From contig SVLP01000017.1 in the NCBI GenBank assembly GCA_015067895.1, positions 1 to 50,335 on the forward strand: a DNA stretch of 50,335 nucleotides, in the 5' to 3' direction. Shown piece by piece: positions 1 to 9,769 of the stretch (position 1 is its first letter; each line of letters starts with the position of its first letter). Made by a program: the position numbers and the translations under genes. A model generated the notes under the pieces. It was given only the letters and a program-made list of their open reading frames with translations, was not told the DNA's origin and made no database searches. The stretch comes from Oscillospiraceae bacterium. GTDB lineage: Bacteria > Bacillota_A > Clostridia > Oscillospirales > Oscillospiraceae.

Positions 1-87
1 TCCATCGGCGGCGACTACAACCACGTGACCGTGGCTGAGGTCGAGAAGCTGGCCGGCGGCGACGGCTCCGGCCGCGTCCAGCGCTAA
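1..87 (+). CDS. C-terminal end of an unrecognised protein (partial)
   Basis: Frame 1 is open from the window edge to a TAA at 85-87, giving 28 residues that end in GSGRVQR. The codons are strongly C/G-ending, like the confident genes of the window, and a good terminator follows at 229-260. This supports a real gene end. The fragment is too short to assign a family. Confidence 0.6.
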   Translation, partial: SIGGDYNHVTVAEVEKLAGGDGSGRVQR

Positions 88-228
88 GGTCGGCAGCGCC
101 GACAAGCAAACTGTTCGCACTGCGGTGGGTGTCGTTTTATGGTACGTGGGGTCGTTATGTTGTGCGTTGACTCTTTGGTGCTATGGTGATGGCTGCTGCC
201 TGTGAACATCCAGCATTTCAAGCGAAAG

Positions 229-260
229 CCCCCGGTTCCTCGGAACCGGGGGTTTCTTTT
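229..260 (+). terminator. Rho-independent terminator after the left-edge gene
   Basis: An 11-bp GC-rich stem (229-239 with 242-252, arms CCCCCGGTTCC/GGAACCGGGGG) has a 2-nt loop and is followed by TTTCTTTT. Confidence 0.85.
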
Positions 261-354
261 CGTCAATGCGTCCTGTAGGGCGGGCGGCATGCCCCCGCCG
301 ACCAGGTACGATATCTGCCTTGTGCGAAGAAGAAGAGCCGGGTTCAGGTCAGCA

Positions 355-458
355 TGTCATTGCGAGGAGCAAAGCGACGCGGCAATCTCCTGGTACAATG
401 TACAATTATGAACGCAATACCAGGAGATTGCCACGGCCCGATGGGCCTCGCAATGACA
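355..458. repeat. 104-bp palindromic MITE/REP-like element
   Basis: Outer arms TGTCATTGCGAGG (355-367) and CCTCGCAATGACA (446-458) are perfect inverted repeats. Inner arms GGCAATCTCCTGGTA (381-395) and TACCAGGAGATTGCC (418-432) are also perfect. The two stems together form a cruciform-capable element with no coding capacity. The TGTCATTGCGAGG...GGCAATCTC motif resembles dispersed palindromic repeats known from several bacterial genomes. Mobility is inferred. Confidence 0.75.
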
Positions 459-539
459 GCGATAGTTGAAAGATCTTCCTTCTCATTGGAGCCATCCAGT
501 CATCCGGGTGTGTCAGCGGGGGCAGCATCGCAAAGAAAA

Positions 540-561
540 CCCCTCCGCGTTCGCGGAGGGG
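540..561 (-). terminator. GC-rich hairpin, possible terminator
   Basis: A perfect 10-bp stem (CCCCTCCGCG with CGCGGAGGGG) has a 2-nt loop. On the minus strand it is followed by TTTTCTTTGC, the better T-tract of the two sides. It may back up the terminator at 733-758 or belong to repeat debris. Confidence 0.5.
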
Positions 562-662
562 TTCGTTGCGTAAGCATGACGTTCTCACAATGCTGAAGTC
601 GATCGGATGATCTTGCCATCAGTACTGCACCGAAGAACGCATTGCCAGCGGCGGCTCGCCGC

Positions 663-692
663 TTAGCCGAAGACGCTCAGCAGGAAGCCTGC
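663..692 (-). repeat. Duplicated 3' end of the oadB-like gene
   Basis: Read on the minus strand this 30-bp block encodes AGFLLSVFG plus TAA, the same last codons as the beta subunit gene ending at 765. The two blocks differ at 2 of 30 bases and are offset by 102 bp. It has no start codon and lies beyond the operon terminator, so it is a relic of a local duplication. Confidence 0.75.
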
Positions 693-732
693 TGGAGCAT
701 GCTTCCTGCCGCGCTGTGGCTGAAAAGTGCAT

Positions 733-758
733 AAGACCCCACCTGACGGTGGGGTCTT
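733..758 (-). terminator. Terminator of the oxaloacetate decarboxylase operon
   Basis: An 11-bp perfect stem (AAGACCCCACC, 733-743, with 748-758) with a TGAC loop lies 7 bp past the beta subunit stop. The following T-tract is weak (ATGCACTTTTC). Confidence 0.7.
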
Positions 759-764
759 GGCATA

Positions 765-1976
765 TTAACCGAACACGCTCAGCAGGAAGCCTGCGGCGAT
801 GGCGGAGCCGATGACACCGGCCACGTTGGGGCCCATGGCGTGCATCAGCAGGAAGTTGGAGGGATTGTTCTTCTGGCCCTCCAGGTTGGCCACACGGGCG
901 GCCATGGGAACGGCGGAGACACCGGCAGAGCCGATCAGGGGGTTGACCTTGCCGCCGGTCAGCTTGCACATGATGTTGCCACCCAGCAGACCACCGCAGG
1001 TGGACAGGATGAAGGCGCAGACACCCAGCAGAACGATCTTCAGGGTCTGGGCAGTCAGGAAGTTGGAGCCGACCATGGTGGAGCCGACAGCAGTGGACAG
1101 CAGGATGGTGACGATGTTCATCAGCGCATTCTGCACGGTGTCGCTCAGACGGTCGGTCACGCCGGTCTCCTTGAACAGGTTGCCCAGCATCAGGCAGCCG
1201 ATCAGGGGAGCGGTGTCGGGCAGCAGCAGAGCCACGAACAGGGTGACCACGATGGGGAAGACGATCTTCTCAGCCTTGGAGACGGTACGGGTCTGCACCA
1301 TCTTGATCTTGCGATCCTCGGCAGTGGTCAGCAGCTTCATGAAGGGAGGCTGGATCATGGGGATCAGAGCCATGTAGGAGTAGGCGGCGACGGCGATGGC
1401 ACCCAGCAGATGGGGAGCCAGCTGGCTGGTCAGGAAGATGGCAGTGGGGCCGTCAGCACCGCCGATGATGCCGATGGAAGCGGCCTCGGGGCCGGTGAAG
1501 CCCATGCAGATGGCGCCGAAGAAGGCGGCGAAGACGCCCATCTGGGCGGCAGCGCCCAGCAGCAGGGACTTGGGGTTGGACAGCAGGGGGCCGAAGTCGG
1601 TCATGGCACCAACGCCCATGAAGATCAGGCAGGGGTACAGGGAGGTCTTGACACCGATGTAGAAGATGTCCAGCAGACCGCCCTCACGCATGATGGTGCC
1701 GTAGGAGTGGTAAGCAGGATGGGTGGCATCCATAAAGTTGGTCCACAGCTCCTGGTGGTACAGACCGGCACCGGGCAGGTTGGTCAGCAGACAGCCGAAG
1801 GCGATGCCGCACAGCAGCAGGGGCTCGAACTTCTTGACGATGGCCAGGTACAGCAGCAAGCAGGAGATGGCCAGCATCACCAGGTTCTGCCAGCCGCCCT
1901 CGGACATGAAACCGGAAATGATGGCGGCAAAGCCGGAATCATTCCACAGGTTCAGCAGAATTTCACCAATATTCAT
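765..1976 (-). CDS. oadB: Sodium-translocating oxaloacetate decarboxylase, beta subunit
   Basis: This 403-residue integral membrane protein has the OadB/MmdB/GcdB hallmark [12 protein letters not shown]. The family's essential aspartate falls at residue 175, and the C-terminal part carries GSTMVGSNF and GGLLGGNIM glycine-rich helices. In this family the beta subunit decarboxylates carboxybiotin and pumps Na+ outward. It is the last gene of a four-gene operon, 13 bp after the biotin carrier. The glutaconyl-CoA and methylmalonyl-CoA decarboxylase beta subunits are close relatives. The oxaloacetate assignment comes from the carboxyltransferase at 2734-4116. A duplicated copy of its last ten codons lies downstream at 663-692. 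Confidence 0.93.
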   Translation of the reverse strand: MNIGEILLNLWNDSGFAAIISGFMSEGGWQNLVMLAISCLLLYLAIVKKFEPLLLCGIAFGCLLTNLPGAGLYHQELWTNFMDATHPAYHSYGTIMREGGLLDIFYIGVKTSLYPCLIFMGVGAMTDFGPLLSNPKSLLLGAAAQMGVFAAFFGAICMGFTGPEAASIGIIGGADGPTAIFLTSQLAPHLLGAIAVAAYSYMALIPMIQPPFMKLLTTAEDRKIKMVQTRTVSKAEKIVFPIVVTLFVALLLPDTAPLIGCLMLGNLFKETGVTDRLSDTVQNALMNIVTILLSTAVGSTMVGSNFLTAQTLKIVLLGVCAFILSTCGGLLGGNIMCKLTGGKVNPLIGSAGVSAVPMAARVANLEGQKNNPSNFLLMHAMGPNVAGVIGSAIAAGFLLSVFG

Positions 1977-1989
1977 GGGTCATCCTCCA

Positions 1990-2382
1990 TTAGGCGAGGA
2001 CGACCAGAGGAGCACCGGTATCGACGGTGGCACCCTTGGTGACGACGACCTGGGTGACGGTGCCGGCCTTGGGAGCCATGATCTCGTTCTCCATCTTCAT
2101 GGCCTCCAGAACGACCAGAACCTGGCCCTCCTTGACCTTGTCGCCAACGTTGACGTTGACCTTCAGGATATTGCCGGGCATGGGAGCGGTGACAGCCTCA
2201 CCGGCGCCGGTGACGGCGGGAGCGGCGGGAGCAGCAGCGGGAGCGGCGGCCACGGGGGCAGCGGCGGGAGCAGCAGCGACAGGAGCGGGAGCAATGGCCT
2301 CGTACTCATCCAGGAGCATGGCCTTGCCTGCCTCGACCTCGACCTCGTAGGTACGGCCGTTCAGAGTAACCTTATATTTCAT
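1990..2382 (-). CDS. Biotin carboxyl carrier protein of the decarboxylase
   Basis: This 130-residue protein has a short N-terminal beta segment, an Ala/Pro linker at about residues 32-58, and a C-terminal biotinyl domain with the EAMKMENEI motif. The lysine to be biotinylated is K96. It carries carboxybiotin from the soluble carboxyltransferase (alpha) to the membrane beta subunit. In many oxaloacetate decarboxylases this domain is fused to alpha; here it is a separate gene. It starts one base after the stop of the gamma-like gene, with its Shine-Dalgarno sequence inside that gene's 3' end, so translation is probably coupled. Confidence 0.93.
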   Translation of the reverse strand: MKYKVTLNGRTYEVEVEAGKAMLLDEYEAIAPAPVAAAPAAAPVAAAPAAAPAAPAVTGAGEAVTAPMPGNILKVNVNVGDKVKEGQVLVVLEAMKMENEIMAPKAGTVTQVVVTKGATVDTGAPLVVLA

Positions 2383-2383
2383 T

Positions 2384-2722
2384 TTACTTGACCTCCTTGA
2401 TGGAAATGAAGCGCAGCTCGTTGATGGGCTTGCCCATCTTGTTGGCCACGATGGCCATCAGCATGGCTGCGGTCTTGGGCTCCACGTCGTGGAGCTTCAG
2501 CTTGCCGGCGGAGCCGGGAGCGGGTTCGGCGGTGACAGCGGGGGCGGCGGGAGCGGCAGTCTCAGCAGGTGCGGCAGCAGCGGCCTTGGCCTTGCTCTCC
2601 TGGGCAATGAAGAACTTGCCCAGAGCCATGACAACGACCATCAGCAGGATCAGGCCGAAGAAAACAACGGCATAACCCAGCAGCGCGATGACACCGGCGT
2701 CCAGAATGGAAAGATGATCCAT
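2384..2722 (-). CDS. oadG: Oxaloacetate decarboxylase gamma-type small membrane subunit
   Basis: The protein has 112 residues. One membrane segment lies near residues 10-34 (ALLGYAVVFFGLILLMVVV), followed by an Ala/Pro-rich linker and a conserved C-terminal segment (AAMLMAIVANKMGKP...). This is the layout of OadG and of the delta subunits of related decarboxylases. It anchors and assembles the complex. The gene lies 11 bp after the alpha gene and just before the biotin carrier. The exact subfamily (gamma or delta) cannot be settled from sequence reading alone. Confidence 0.85.
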   Translation of the reverse strand: MDHLSILDAGVIALLGYAVVFFGLILLMVVVMALGKFFIAQESKAKAAAAAPAETAAPAAPAVTAEPAPGSAGKLKLHDVEPKTAAMLMAIVANKMGKPINELRFISIKEVK

Positions 2723-2733
2723 GGTGTGCCTCC

Positions 2734-4116
2734 TTACGCCTCAACGATGGTGTAGGTGCACTCGTTCTCCTCGCGGGCCTTGCGCTGCTCGAAGAACTTC
2801 TCAGCCAGGGAGGGGAAGGCGATGTAGGACAGGACATCCTCGTCGGACTTGGCAACGCCCTCCAGCTGCTTACGGGTCTTGTCGACGATGGGCTCCAGGG
2901 TGTCGGCGTAGCGGACGGTCAGGGGCTGCTCGTCGCCCAGGATCATCTTCTGGATGTCGGCATCGATGGGAGCGGGGGTCTTGCCGTACTCACCGCGGCA
3001 GTAGGCCTTGATCTCCTTGGAGACGGACTTGTAGCGCTGGCCGTCCAGAACGTTGCGGACAGCCTGGACGCCGACCATCTGAGAAGTGGGGGTGACCAGG
3101 GGAGGATAGCCCATGTCGGCGCGAACCTTGGGAGTCTCGGCCAGAGCCTCGTCGAACTTGTCCAGAGCGTTCATCTGCTTCAGCTGGCTCATCAGGTTGG
3201 ACAGCATGCCGCCGGGAACCTGGTAGGTCAGGCACTGGGTGTCGGTGGCCATGGCCTTGGGCATCAGGGTGCCGTCCTTGACGAACTCATCGCGGACGCC
3301 CTTGAAGTAGTCGGCCATTGCCTTGGTGGCGGTGTCGTCCAGGTCGACCTCGTAGCCCAGCTGACGCAGCGCGTAGGCCAGGGTCTCGGTGGCGGGCTGG
3401 GAGGTGCCGCCGGAGAAGGGGGAGATGGCGGTGTCGATGATGTCCACGCCAGCCTCAACAGCCTTCAGGATGGTCATGAAGGCCAGACCGGTGGTGGAGT
3501 GGGTGTGCAGGTCGATGGGCATGTCCACGGCGTCCTTGATGGCGGAGACCATGTCGTAGGCCTCCTGGGGGCCCATGATGCCGGCCATGTCCTTGATGCA
3601 GATGGTGGAAGCGCCCATGGCCTTCAGCTCCTTGACCATCTCCACGTACTTCTTGTGGGTGTGGACGGGAGAGGTGGTGTAGGAGATGGTGCCGGAAGCG
3701 ATGGCGCCGGCCTTGGTGGTGGCCTCCATGGCGACCTTCAGGTTGTTGACGTCGTTCAGGGCGTCAAAGATGCGGATGACGTCGATGCCGTTCTCGACAG
3801 CCTTCTCAACGAAGAGCTTCACGAAGTCATCGGGGTAGTGGGAGTAGCCCAGCACGTTCTGGCCGCGCAGCAGCATCTGCAGCTTGGTGTTGGGCATCTT
3901 GGCGCGGATCTTGCGCAGACGCTCCCAGGGATCCTCGTTCAGGTAGCGCAGGCAGACGTCGAAGGTGGCGCCGCCCCAGCACTCTGCTGCGTAGAAACCA
4001 GCCTTGTCGATGGTCTCCAGCATGGGCTCGAACTTCTCGTAGGGCAGTCTGGTCGCGATCAGGGACTGGTTTGCGTCACGCAGAACAGTCTCGACAAACT
4101 GAACTTTTCTTGCCAT
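2734..4116 (-). CDS. oadA: Oxaloacetate decarboxylase alpha (carboxyltransferase) subunit
   Basis: The 460-residue carboxyltransferase transfers CO2 from oxaloacetate to biotin, releasing pyruvate. Visible motifs are ETVLRDANQS at the N-terminus (metal-ligand Asp14), CIKDMAG with the catalytic lysine K175, and DLHTHSTTG with the metal-binding histidines. This is the pyruvate carboxylase/OadA/transcarboxylase 5S family. It lacks a C-terminal biotinyl domain, which is encoded separately at 1990-2382. An ATG five codons upstream overlaps the GGAGG at 4125-4129, so the start at 4116 (8-nt spacing) is preferred. It is the first gene of the operon; its promoter is at 4348-4376. Confidence 0.93.
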   Translation of the reverse strand: MARKVQFVETVLRDANQSLIATRLPYEKFEPMLETIDKAGFYAAECWGGATFDVCLRYLNEDPWERLRKIRAKMPNTKLQMLLRGQNVLGYSHYPDDFVKLFVEKAVENGIDVIRIFDALNDVNNLKVAMEATTKAGAIASGTISYTTSPVHTHKKYVEMVKELKAMGASTICIKDMAGIMGPQEAYDMVSAIKDAVDMPIDLHTHSTTGLAFMTILKAVEAGVDIIDTAISPFSGGTSQPATETLAYALRQLGYEVDLDDTATKAMADYFKGVRDEFVKDGTLMPKAMATDTQCLTYQVPGGMLSNLMSQLKQMNALDKFDEALAETPKVRADMGYPPLVTPTSQMVGVQAVRNVLDGQRYKSVSKEIKAYCRGEYGKTPAPIDADIQKMILGDEQPLTVRYADTLEPIVDKTRKQLEGVAKSDEDVLSYIAFPSLAEKFFEQRKAREENECTYTIVEA

Positions 4117-4347
4117 TTTATATACCTCCAAAATGGATTTTGATGGTGTGCCGCGGACACCTGTCCGCCGGAAGCCCCTCCGGAACCGGTGACATGCGGC
4201 TGCCTTGTGTATTTTGAACCAAGGTCAGCTCCAGGAAAGCTGCCCCTTTGGTTAAAATCGAAAAAGGTAAAAATTGCCGGTTGCAGATATCAAAAAGATA
4301 CATTTTCAGGGGAAAACCCCCGAAAGAAGCAACCTTTACCGAATTAC

Positions 4348-4376
4348 ATACTAACATATCGATTTCCAAAAGTAAA
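4348..4376 (-). promoter_or_regulatory. oadA: Sigma-70-type promoter of the oad operon
   Basis: On the minus strand TTTACT (4376-4371) and TAGTAT (4353-4348) are separated by 17 bp. This predicts a leader of about 220 nt before the alpha gene. Confidence 0.55.
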
Positions 4377-4582
4377 GGGAAATTTTCACTATTTTCCGCG
4401 AAAAACGTTTCTTTACTGAACCAAAACCGAAATTGTTCATATTTCACAAAAGATTTTGCAAAAACAATCGTAATGTGCACCTTTTGTACGGCTTAGGGTT
4501 GCCCGGAGAAAGGGCGCCCCCGGAGCAGGGAGGTGCGGAGGGATTTGCCGGAGAATAGGGATGTACGCTTATCAGAGACATC

Positions 4583-4611
4583 TTTACAAAGCGGTACGGA
4601 TACATTATAAT
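4583..4611 (+). promoter_or_regulatory. pckA: Upstream promoter candidate P1 of pckA
   Basis: TTTACA (4583-4588), 17 bp, then TATAAT (4606-4611), a near-consensus match. A transcript would carry about 207 nt of leader. Confidence 0.55.
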
Positions 4612-4699
4612 ATGTTTTGGTGCAAAAAAGCTATCCCGTAGATTTGCTAAAAAGATATCGATAAAACAGGTAAAAATTGAACATATTTCTGCATTGATT

Positions 4700-4728
4700 T
4701 TGACGGTTCTTTGTTGTACTATTATTAT
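4700..4728 (+). promoter_or_regulatory. pckA: Proximal promoter P2 of pckA
   Basis: TTGACG (4700-4705), 17 bp, then TATTAT (4723-4728). Transcription would begin about 90 nt before the pckA start codon. Confidence 0.65.
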
Positions 4729-4824
4729 GCGAGATATGGGGATCCCCGAAACGCCGAAAAACGGCGCAGAACCGAGGAATTCCCAATAATTTACAAACTA
4801 TTTCAAGAAAGAGGTTACTGCATT

Positions 4825-6429
<1,605 letters not shown>

Positions 6430-6535
6430 GTCAGGAGCCCTGACAGGCAATTCGTTCTTCGGTGCGGCACAGTTGGGTACGCCATTGGGCCCGCTCGACT
6501 TCGGCATCGGAAGCACGTCTTTGTGACAATGTTTA

Positions 6536-6565
6536 ATCCCCGGCTCACCCGAGCCGGGGATTTTT
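6536..6565 (+). terminator. Rho-independent terminator of pckA
   Basis: A perfect 11-bp stem (ATCCCCGGCTC, 6536-6546, with 6551-6561) with an ACCC loop is followed by TTTT. Confidence 0.85.
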
Positions 6566-6633
6566 CATCGCGGGAAGACCCTTTGTTCCCCAATGCAGGG
6601 CGGTGGCATGCCTTCGTCCTACAGGTGGAGCAC

Positions 6634-6662
6634 TTGAAATATCCACCCCCCTGCGCTATACT
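6634..6662 (+). promoter_or_regulatory. Promoter of the GH13 gene
   Basis: TTGAAA (6634-6639), 17 bp, then TATACT (6657-6662), 72 bp before the GH13 start codon. Confidence 0.65.
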
Positions 6663-6733
6663 ATCCACATATTTACAATTGCTGCATGAGTGTCCGAGAG
6701 AAAACACTCAGCACTAATTCAAAGGAGAACCCC

Positions 6734-8635
6734 ATGAACACCTGGCTTGAAAGCATCTATTCCGACGGCTCTGCCGCCTTTGTCAGCAGCCCGAAGCCCG
6801 AATTCGGCGAATCGGTCACCGTCCGCATCCGCTTTTACGAGGATACCCCGGTGAAGGCCGTCGTCCTGCGCACCATGCCCAACGGCCAGAACATCTGGCT
6901 CGACCTCCACGAGGAGAAACGGGAGCAGGGCTTCGTCTACTGGTGCGGCCAGCTGCCCATGTGGGAACGCCGCATGCACTACCACTTCTGCCTGGTCACC
7001 GAAAACCAGGTATACTATTATAATCAGCACGGCGTCCACACCCGGATCCCCGACCACAGCCACGATTTCGTGCTCCTGTGCGACTATGTCCAGCCGGAGT
7101 GGGTGAAAAGCGCGGTCTTCTACCAGATTTTCCCGGAGCGGTTCTGCAACGGCGACCCCTCCAATGACATGCAGTCCGGCGAGCTGACGGTGAACGGCTA
7201 TCCCTCCATCCGAATGAACTGGGAGGATGCGCCCCTGGAGTGGAACGAGGGCCACTGCATGGACTTCTTCGGCGGCGACCTGCAGGGAATCAAGGCGAAG
7301 ATCCCTTATCTCAAGGAGCTGGGCGTCACCGCTTTGTACCTGAATCCCATTTTTGAAGCTCCCTCCGTCCACAAGTACGACTGCATCGACTATTTCCACG
7401 TGGACAAGCACTTCGGCGGCGACGAGGCGCTGGCAGAATTGAGCCAGGCCCTCCATGAAAACGGGATGAAGCTGATCCTGGACATCTCCATCAACCACAC
7501 CGGCGCGGCCCACCGCTGGTTCAACCGGGACGGTCTGTATTTCGACAAATCCGTGGGCGCGTACAACAACCCCGATGCCCCCGAGCGGAGCTACTATTTC
7601 TTCCACCAGGGCAACACCTATACCGAGTGGAAGGGCGTCCACGACATGCCCACCCTGAACTACACCTCCCAGGAGCTCCGGGACATCATCTACCGCCGGG
7701 AGGATTCCATCCTGCGCAAGTGGCTGCGCCCGCCCTACTCCATCGACGGCTGGCGGTTCGATGTGGCGGATGTGTTCGCGAGAAACGGCGAGCACCAGCT
7801 GGCCCACGAGCTCTGGCCGGAGATCCGGCAGGCCATCCGGGAGGAGAATCCCCAGGCCTACATCCTGGCCGAGGACTGGGGCGACTGCGCCCAGTACCTC
7901 CAGGGCACCGAGTGGGACTCCCCCATGAACTACTTCGGCTTCGGCAGACCCGTCCGCTAGCTGCTGGGGGAGAACGACTGGTTCCAGATGGACAGCCCCA
8001 CCCTCCGCTGCTGCAATTTCCGGCTGCGTGCCGAGGATTTTGAGGGAAGAGTCCTGGATCACCTGGGCCGGATGCCCTACGCCCTGCACGAGAACCAGTT
8101 CAACCTCTTCGACTCCCACGACATCGCCCGGCTGTCCAGCGACCCCGATGTGCCCTTCGGCCACTGGCGGGGCGTGGTCTGCCTGCAATTCGCCATGCCC
8201 GGCGCGCCCAGCATCTACTACGGCGACGAGGCTCAGATCGGCGGCTGGTTCCACTCCATCGAGGGCTGCCGCTTCCCCATGCCCTGGGGCAAGGAGTTCC
8301 GAAATACCGAAGCCTACCGCATGATCCGCACCCTCGCCCATCTGAAGACCTCCCGCAAAGCTCTGCAGGAGGGCGGCTTCAAGTTCCTGTACGCCAAAGA
8401 CCGCATCGTTGCCGTCTCCCGCTTCACCGACGATGAAGCCTTCGTGGCCGTCCTTTCCACCGACGAGCAGGAGCAGACCATCACCCTGCCCCTGGGAGCC
8501 ATCGGCGCGGCGGGCATCAAGGGCGATGTGCTGGGCCACAACGTCTGCTGGGAAAAGCTGGACGAAAACCATGTACGCCTGACCATCGCCCCCGGCGAGG
8601 GATTGTTCCTGGAATGCGCTATGAAGGCGAAATAA
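6734..8635 (+). pseudogene. GH13 alpha-glycosidase (neopullulanase/cyclomaltodextrinase type) with an in-frame TAG
   Basis: The reading frame spans 633 sense codons broken by one TAG at 7958-7960 (codon 409), with no frameshift. Homology-like content continues directly after it (LLGENDWFQMDSP). The start follows AAAGGAG. An N-terminal CBM34-like beta domain (residues 1-120) precedes the GH13 barrel. The nucleophile is in WRFDVADV (D343), the acid/base in LAEDWG (E380) and the third acid in FDSHDIARL (D463). The TAG removes D463 and the C-terminal domain, so the truncated 408-residue product should be inactive on alpha-1,4-glucans. A CAG (Gln) to TAG change is the simplest explanation. Read-through and sequencing error are alternatives. 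Codon bias is intact on both sides, so any inactivation is recent. Confidence 0.85.
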
Positions 8636-8645
8636 AAACAAAAAT

Positions 8646-8847
8646 GCTTATCGGCTTACCTAAGCAACGCGTCTCTTGCCTCCCTCCAGGAGGGAGGGGG
8701 ACCGCGCAGCGGTGGAGGGAGTGCCCTAAAATAGAACATTCAGTGTCTATCCAACGACACTCCCCCAGTCAGCTTCGCTGACAGCCCCCTCTCTGAGGGG
8801 GCCAAGAGTTCGGCTTTCTGTTTTGCTGACGCAAGTCGATAAGCAAT
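8646..8847. repeat. 202-bp MITE-like inverted-repeat element
   Basis: Imperfect terminal inverted repeats of 22 bp (GCTTATCGGCTTACCTAAGC at the left, reverse complement of 8826-8847 at the right) enclose two internal hairpins: CCCTCCAGGAGGG with GCAGCGGTGGAGGGAG on the left, and GTCAGCTTCGCTGAC plus CCCCCTCTCTGAGGGGG on the right. No coding sequence is present. It lies between the convergent ends of the GH13 and TrmH-like genes. Confidence 0.65.
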
Positions 8848-8879
8848 AAAACAAAAACCGCCTGCAGCCGCAGGCGGTT
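8846..8879 (-). terminator. Terminator of the TrmH-like gene
   Basis: A perfect 10-bp stem (AACCGCCTGC/GCAGGCGGTT) with an AGCC loop is followed on the minus strand by a T-rich tract (TTTTTGTTTTATTGC). It begins 5 bp past the stop codon. Confidence 0.85.
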
Positions 8880-8884
8880 CCGAT

Positions 8885-9691
8885 TCAATTGTTCCCCAGC
8901 TGGAAAAACGCCACCGCGCTGGCAGCCGCCACGTTCAGGGAGTCCACTCCATGGGTCATGGGGATCTTGACGGTGTAATCGCAATTCGTGATCGTCCCGT
9001 CGGCCAGGCCGTCCCCCTCGGTGCCCAGCACCAGAGCCAGCTTCGGCTCTTTGGCCAGCTGCCCATCCCGGATGGAGAGGGTGTCGTCCCGCAGAGCCAA
9101 CGCCGCCGTGGCGAAGCCCAGCTCTTTCAGCCGCGCCTGCCAGTCCTCCGGGGCGAATGTCCAGGGCACCTGGAACACCGTGCCCATGCTGACCCGGATG
9201 GCCCGGCGGTAGAGGGGATTGCTGGAGCCGGGGGTCAGGAGCACCGCGTCCATACCCAGAGCCGCCGCACTGCGGAAGATGGCTCCCACATTGGTGGGGT
9301 TCATCACGTTCTCCAGCACCGCGATCCGGGTGGCATCCTTGAGCGTCTCCTCCAGACCGGGCAGAGCCTTGCGCCGCATGGCGCAGAGTACGCCCCGGGT
9401 CAGCTGAAAGCCCGTGAGCCGGGTCAGCACATCGAATTCGGCAGTATATACGGGGATATCGCCGCACCGGGCGAGGATCTGCTTCGCTTCGCCCTGGATG
9501 TGCCGCCGCTCCACCAGCACCGACACCGGCTCGTAACCCGCGTCCATGGCGCGCTGTACCACCTTGGGGCTCTCGGCAATGAAGATCCCCTCCTCGGGAT
9601 GCTCCCGGTTGAGCAGCTGATTTTCCGTTTTCCGTGCGTAGACATCCAGTTCCGGGGCAGAAAAGTCCGATAGTTCAATGATATTCGCCAT
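8885..9691 (-). CDS. TrmH/SpoU-family RNA 2'-O-methyltransferase
   Basis: This 268-residue SPOUT methyltransferase uses S-adenosylmethionine to methylate a ribose 2'-OH in rRNA or tRNA. The three family motifs are present: NPTNVGAIFRSA, LVLGTEGDGL and IPMTHGVDSLNVAAASAV, the last being the knotted cofactor-binding segment. The N-terminal ~95 residues are the substrate-binding domain seen in RlmB/TsnR-like members. A GTG three codons upstream overlaps the AAAGGAG at 9700-9706, so the ATG at 9691 is chosen. The target nucleotide cannot be read from the sequence. Confidence 0.9.
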   Translation of the reverse strand: MANIIELSDFSAPELDVYARKTENQLLNREHPEEGIFIAESPKVVQRAMDAGYEPVSVLVERRHIQGEAKQILARCGDIPVYTAEFDVLTRLTGFQLTRGVLCAMRRKALPGLEETLKDATRIAVLENVMNPTNVGAIFRSAAALGMDAVLLTPGSSNPLYRRAIRVSMGTVFQVPWTFAPEDWQARLKELGFATAALALRDDTLSIRDGQLAKEPKLALVLGTEGDGLADGTITNCDYTVKIPMTHGVDSLNVAAASAVAFFQLGNN

Positions 9692-9714
9692 GGCACACAC
9701 TCCTTTTCCCGACC

Positions 9715-9742
9715 ATTATAGCAGATGTGTACGCCATGTCAA
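9715..9742 (-). promoter_or_regulatory. Consensus promoter of the TrmH-like gene
   Basis: On the minus strand TTGACA (9742-9737) and TATAAT (9720-9715) are separated by 16 bp. The predicted leader is under 25 nt. Confidence 0.75.
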
Positions 9743-9769
9743 AGTAATTCCACACAAAGGAGGAAGATC

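Larger units (their letters stand above)
88..764. other. 677-bp intergenic region with hairpins and repeats, no gene
   Basis: No frame here has a ribosome binding site plus the codon bias of the neighbours. The stretch holds the terminator of the left-hand gene (229-260), a palindromic repeat (355-458), a GC-rich hairpin (540-561), a copy of the last ten codons of the oxaloacetate decarboxylase beta gene (663-692) and that operon's terminator (733-758). Bases 268-300 (TGTAGGGCGG...GGCATGCC) resemble, in inverted orientation, bases around 6590-6625, so both may be fragments of one dispersed repeat. Confidence 0.6.
4117..4824. other. 708-bp divergent regulatory region between the oad operon and pckA
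   Basis: There is no gene in this AT-richer gap. It holds a minus-strand promoter for the decarboxylase operon (4348-4376) with a leader of about 220 nt, and two plus-strand promoters for pckA (4583-4611 and 4700-4728). The oad leader can form an imperfect hairpin between about 4217 and 4257 (AACCAAGGTCAGCT against AGCTGCCCCTTTGGTT) and a small one near 4153-4166. No known riboswitch was recognised. Confidence 0.6.

Noticed and set aside
88..764. tRNA, rRNA or small RNA gene in the left gap
   Set aside because: No cloverleaf, CCA end or other conserved RNA signature was seen; the structure is explained by terminators and repeats.
4217..4257. Known riboswitch in the oad leader
   Set aside because: An imperfect hairpin exists, but no conserved riboswitch core could be recognised by eye; a covariance-model search would be needed.
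4189..4496. Short ORFs in the oad/pckA gap
   Set aside because: No ribosome binding sites, AT-rich composition unlike real genes here, and they overlap clear promoter elements.
9725..9769. Upstream start for the PepSY-like lipoprotein (MCTPCQS...)
   Set aside because: It would place 15 extra residues before the signal peptide and lacks a ribosome binding site; AAAGGAGG fits the ATG at 9770.
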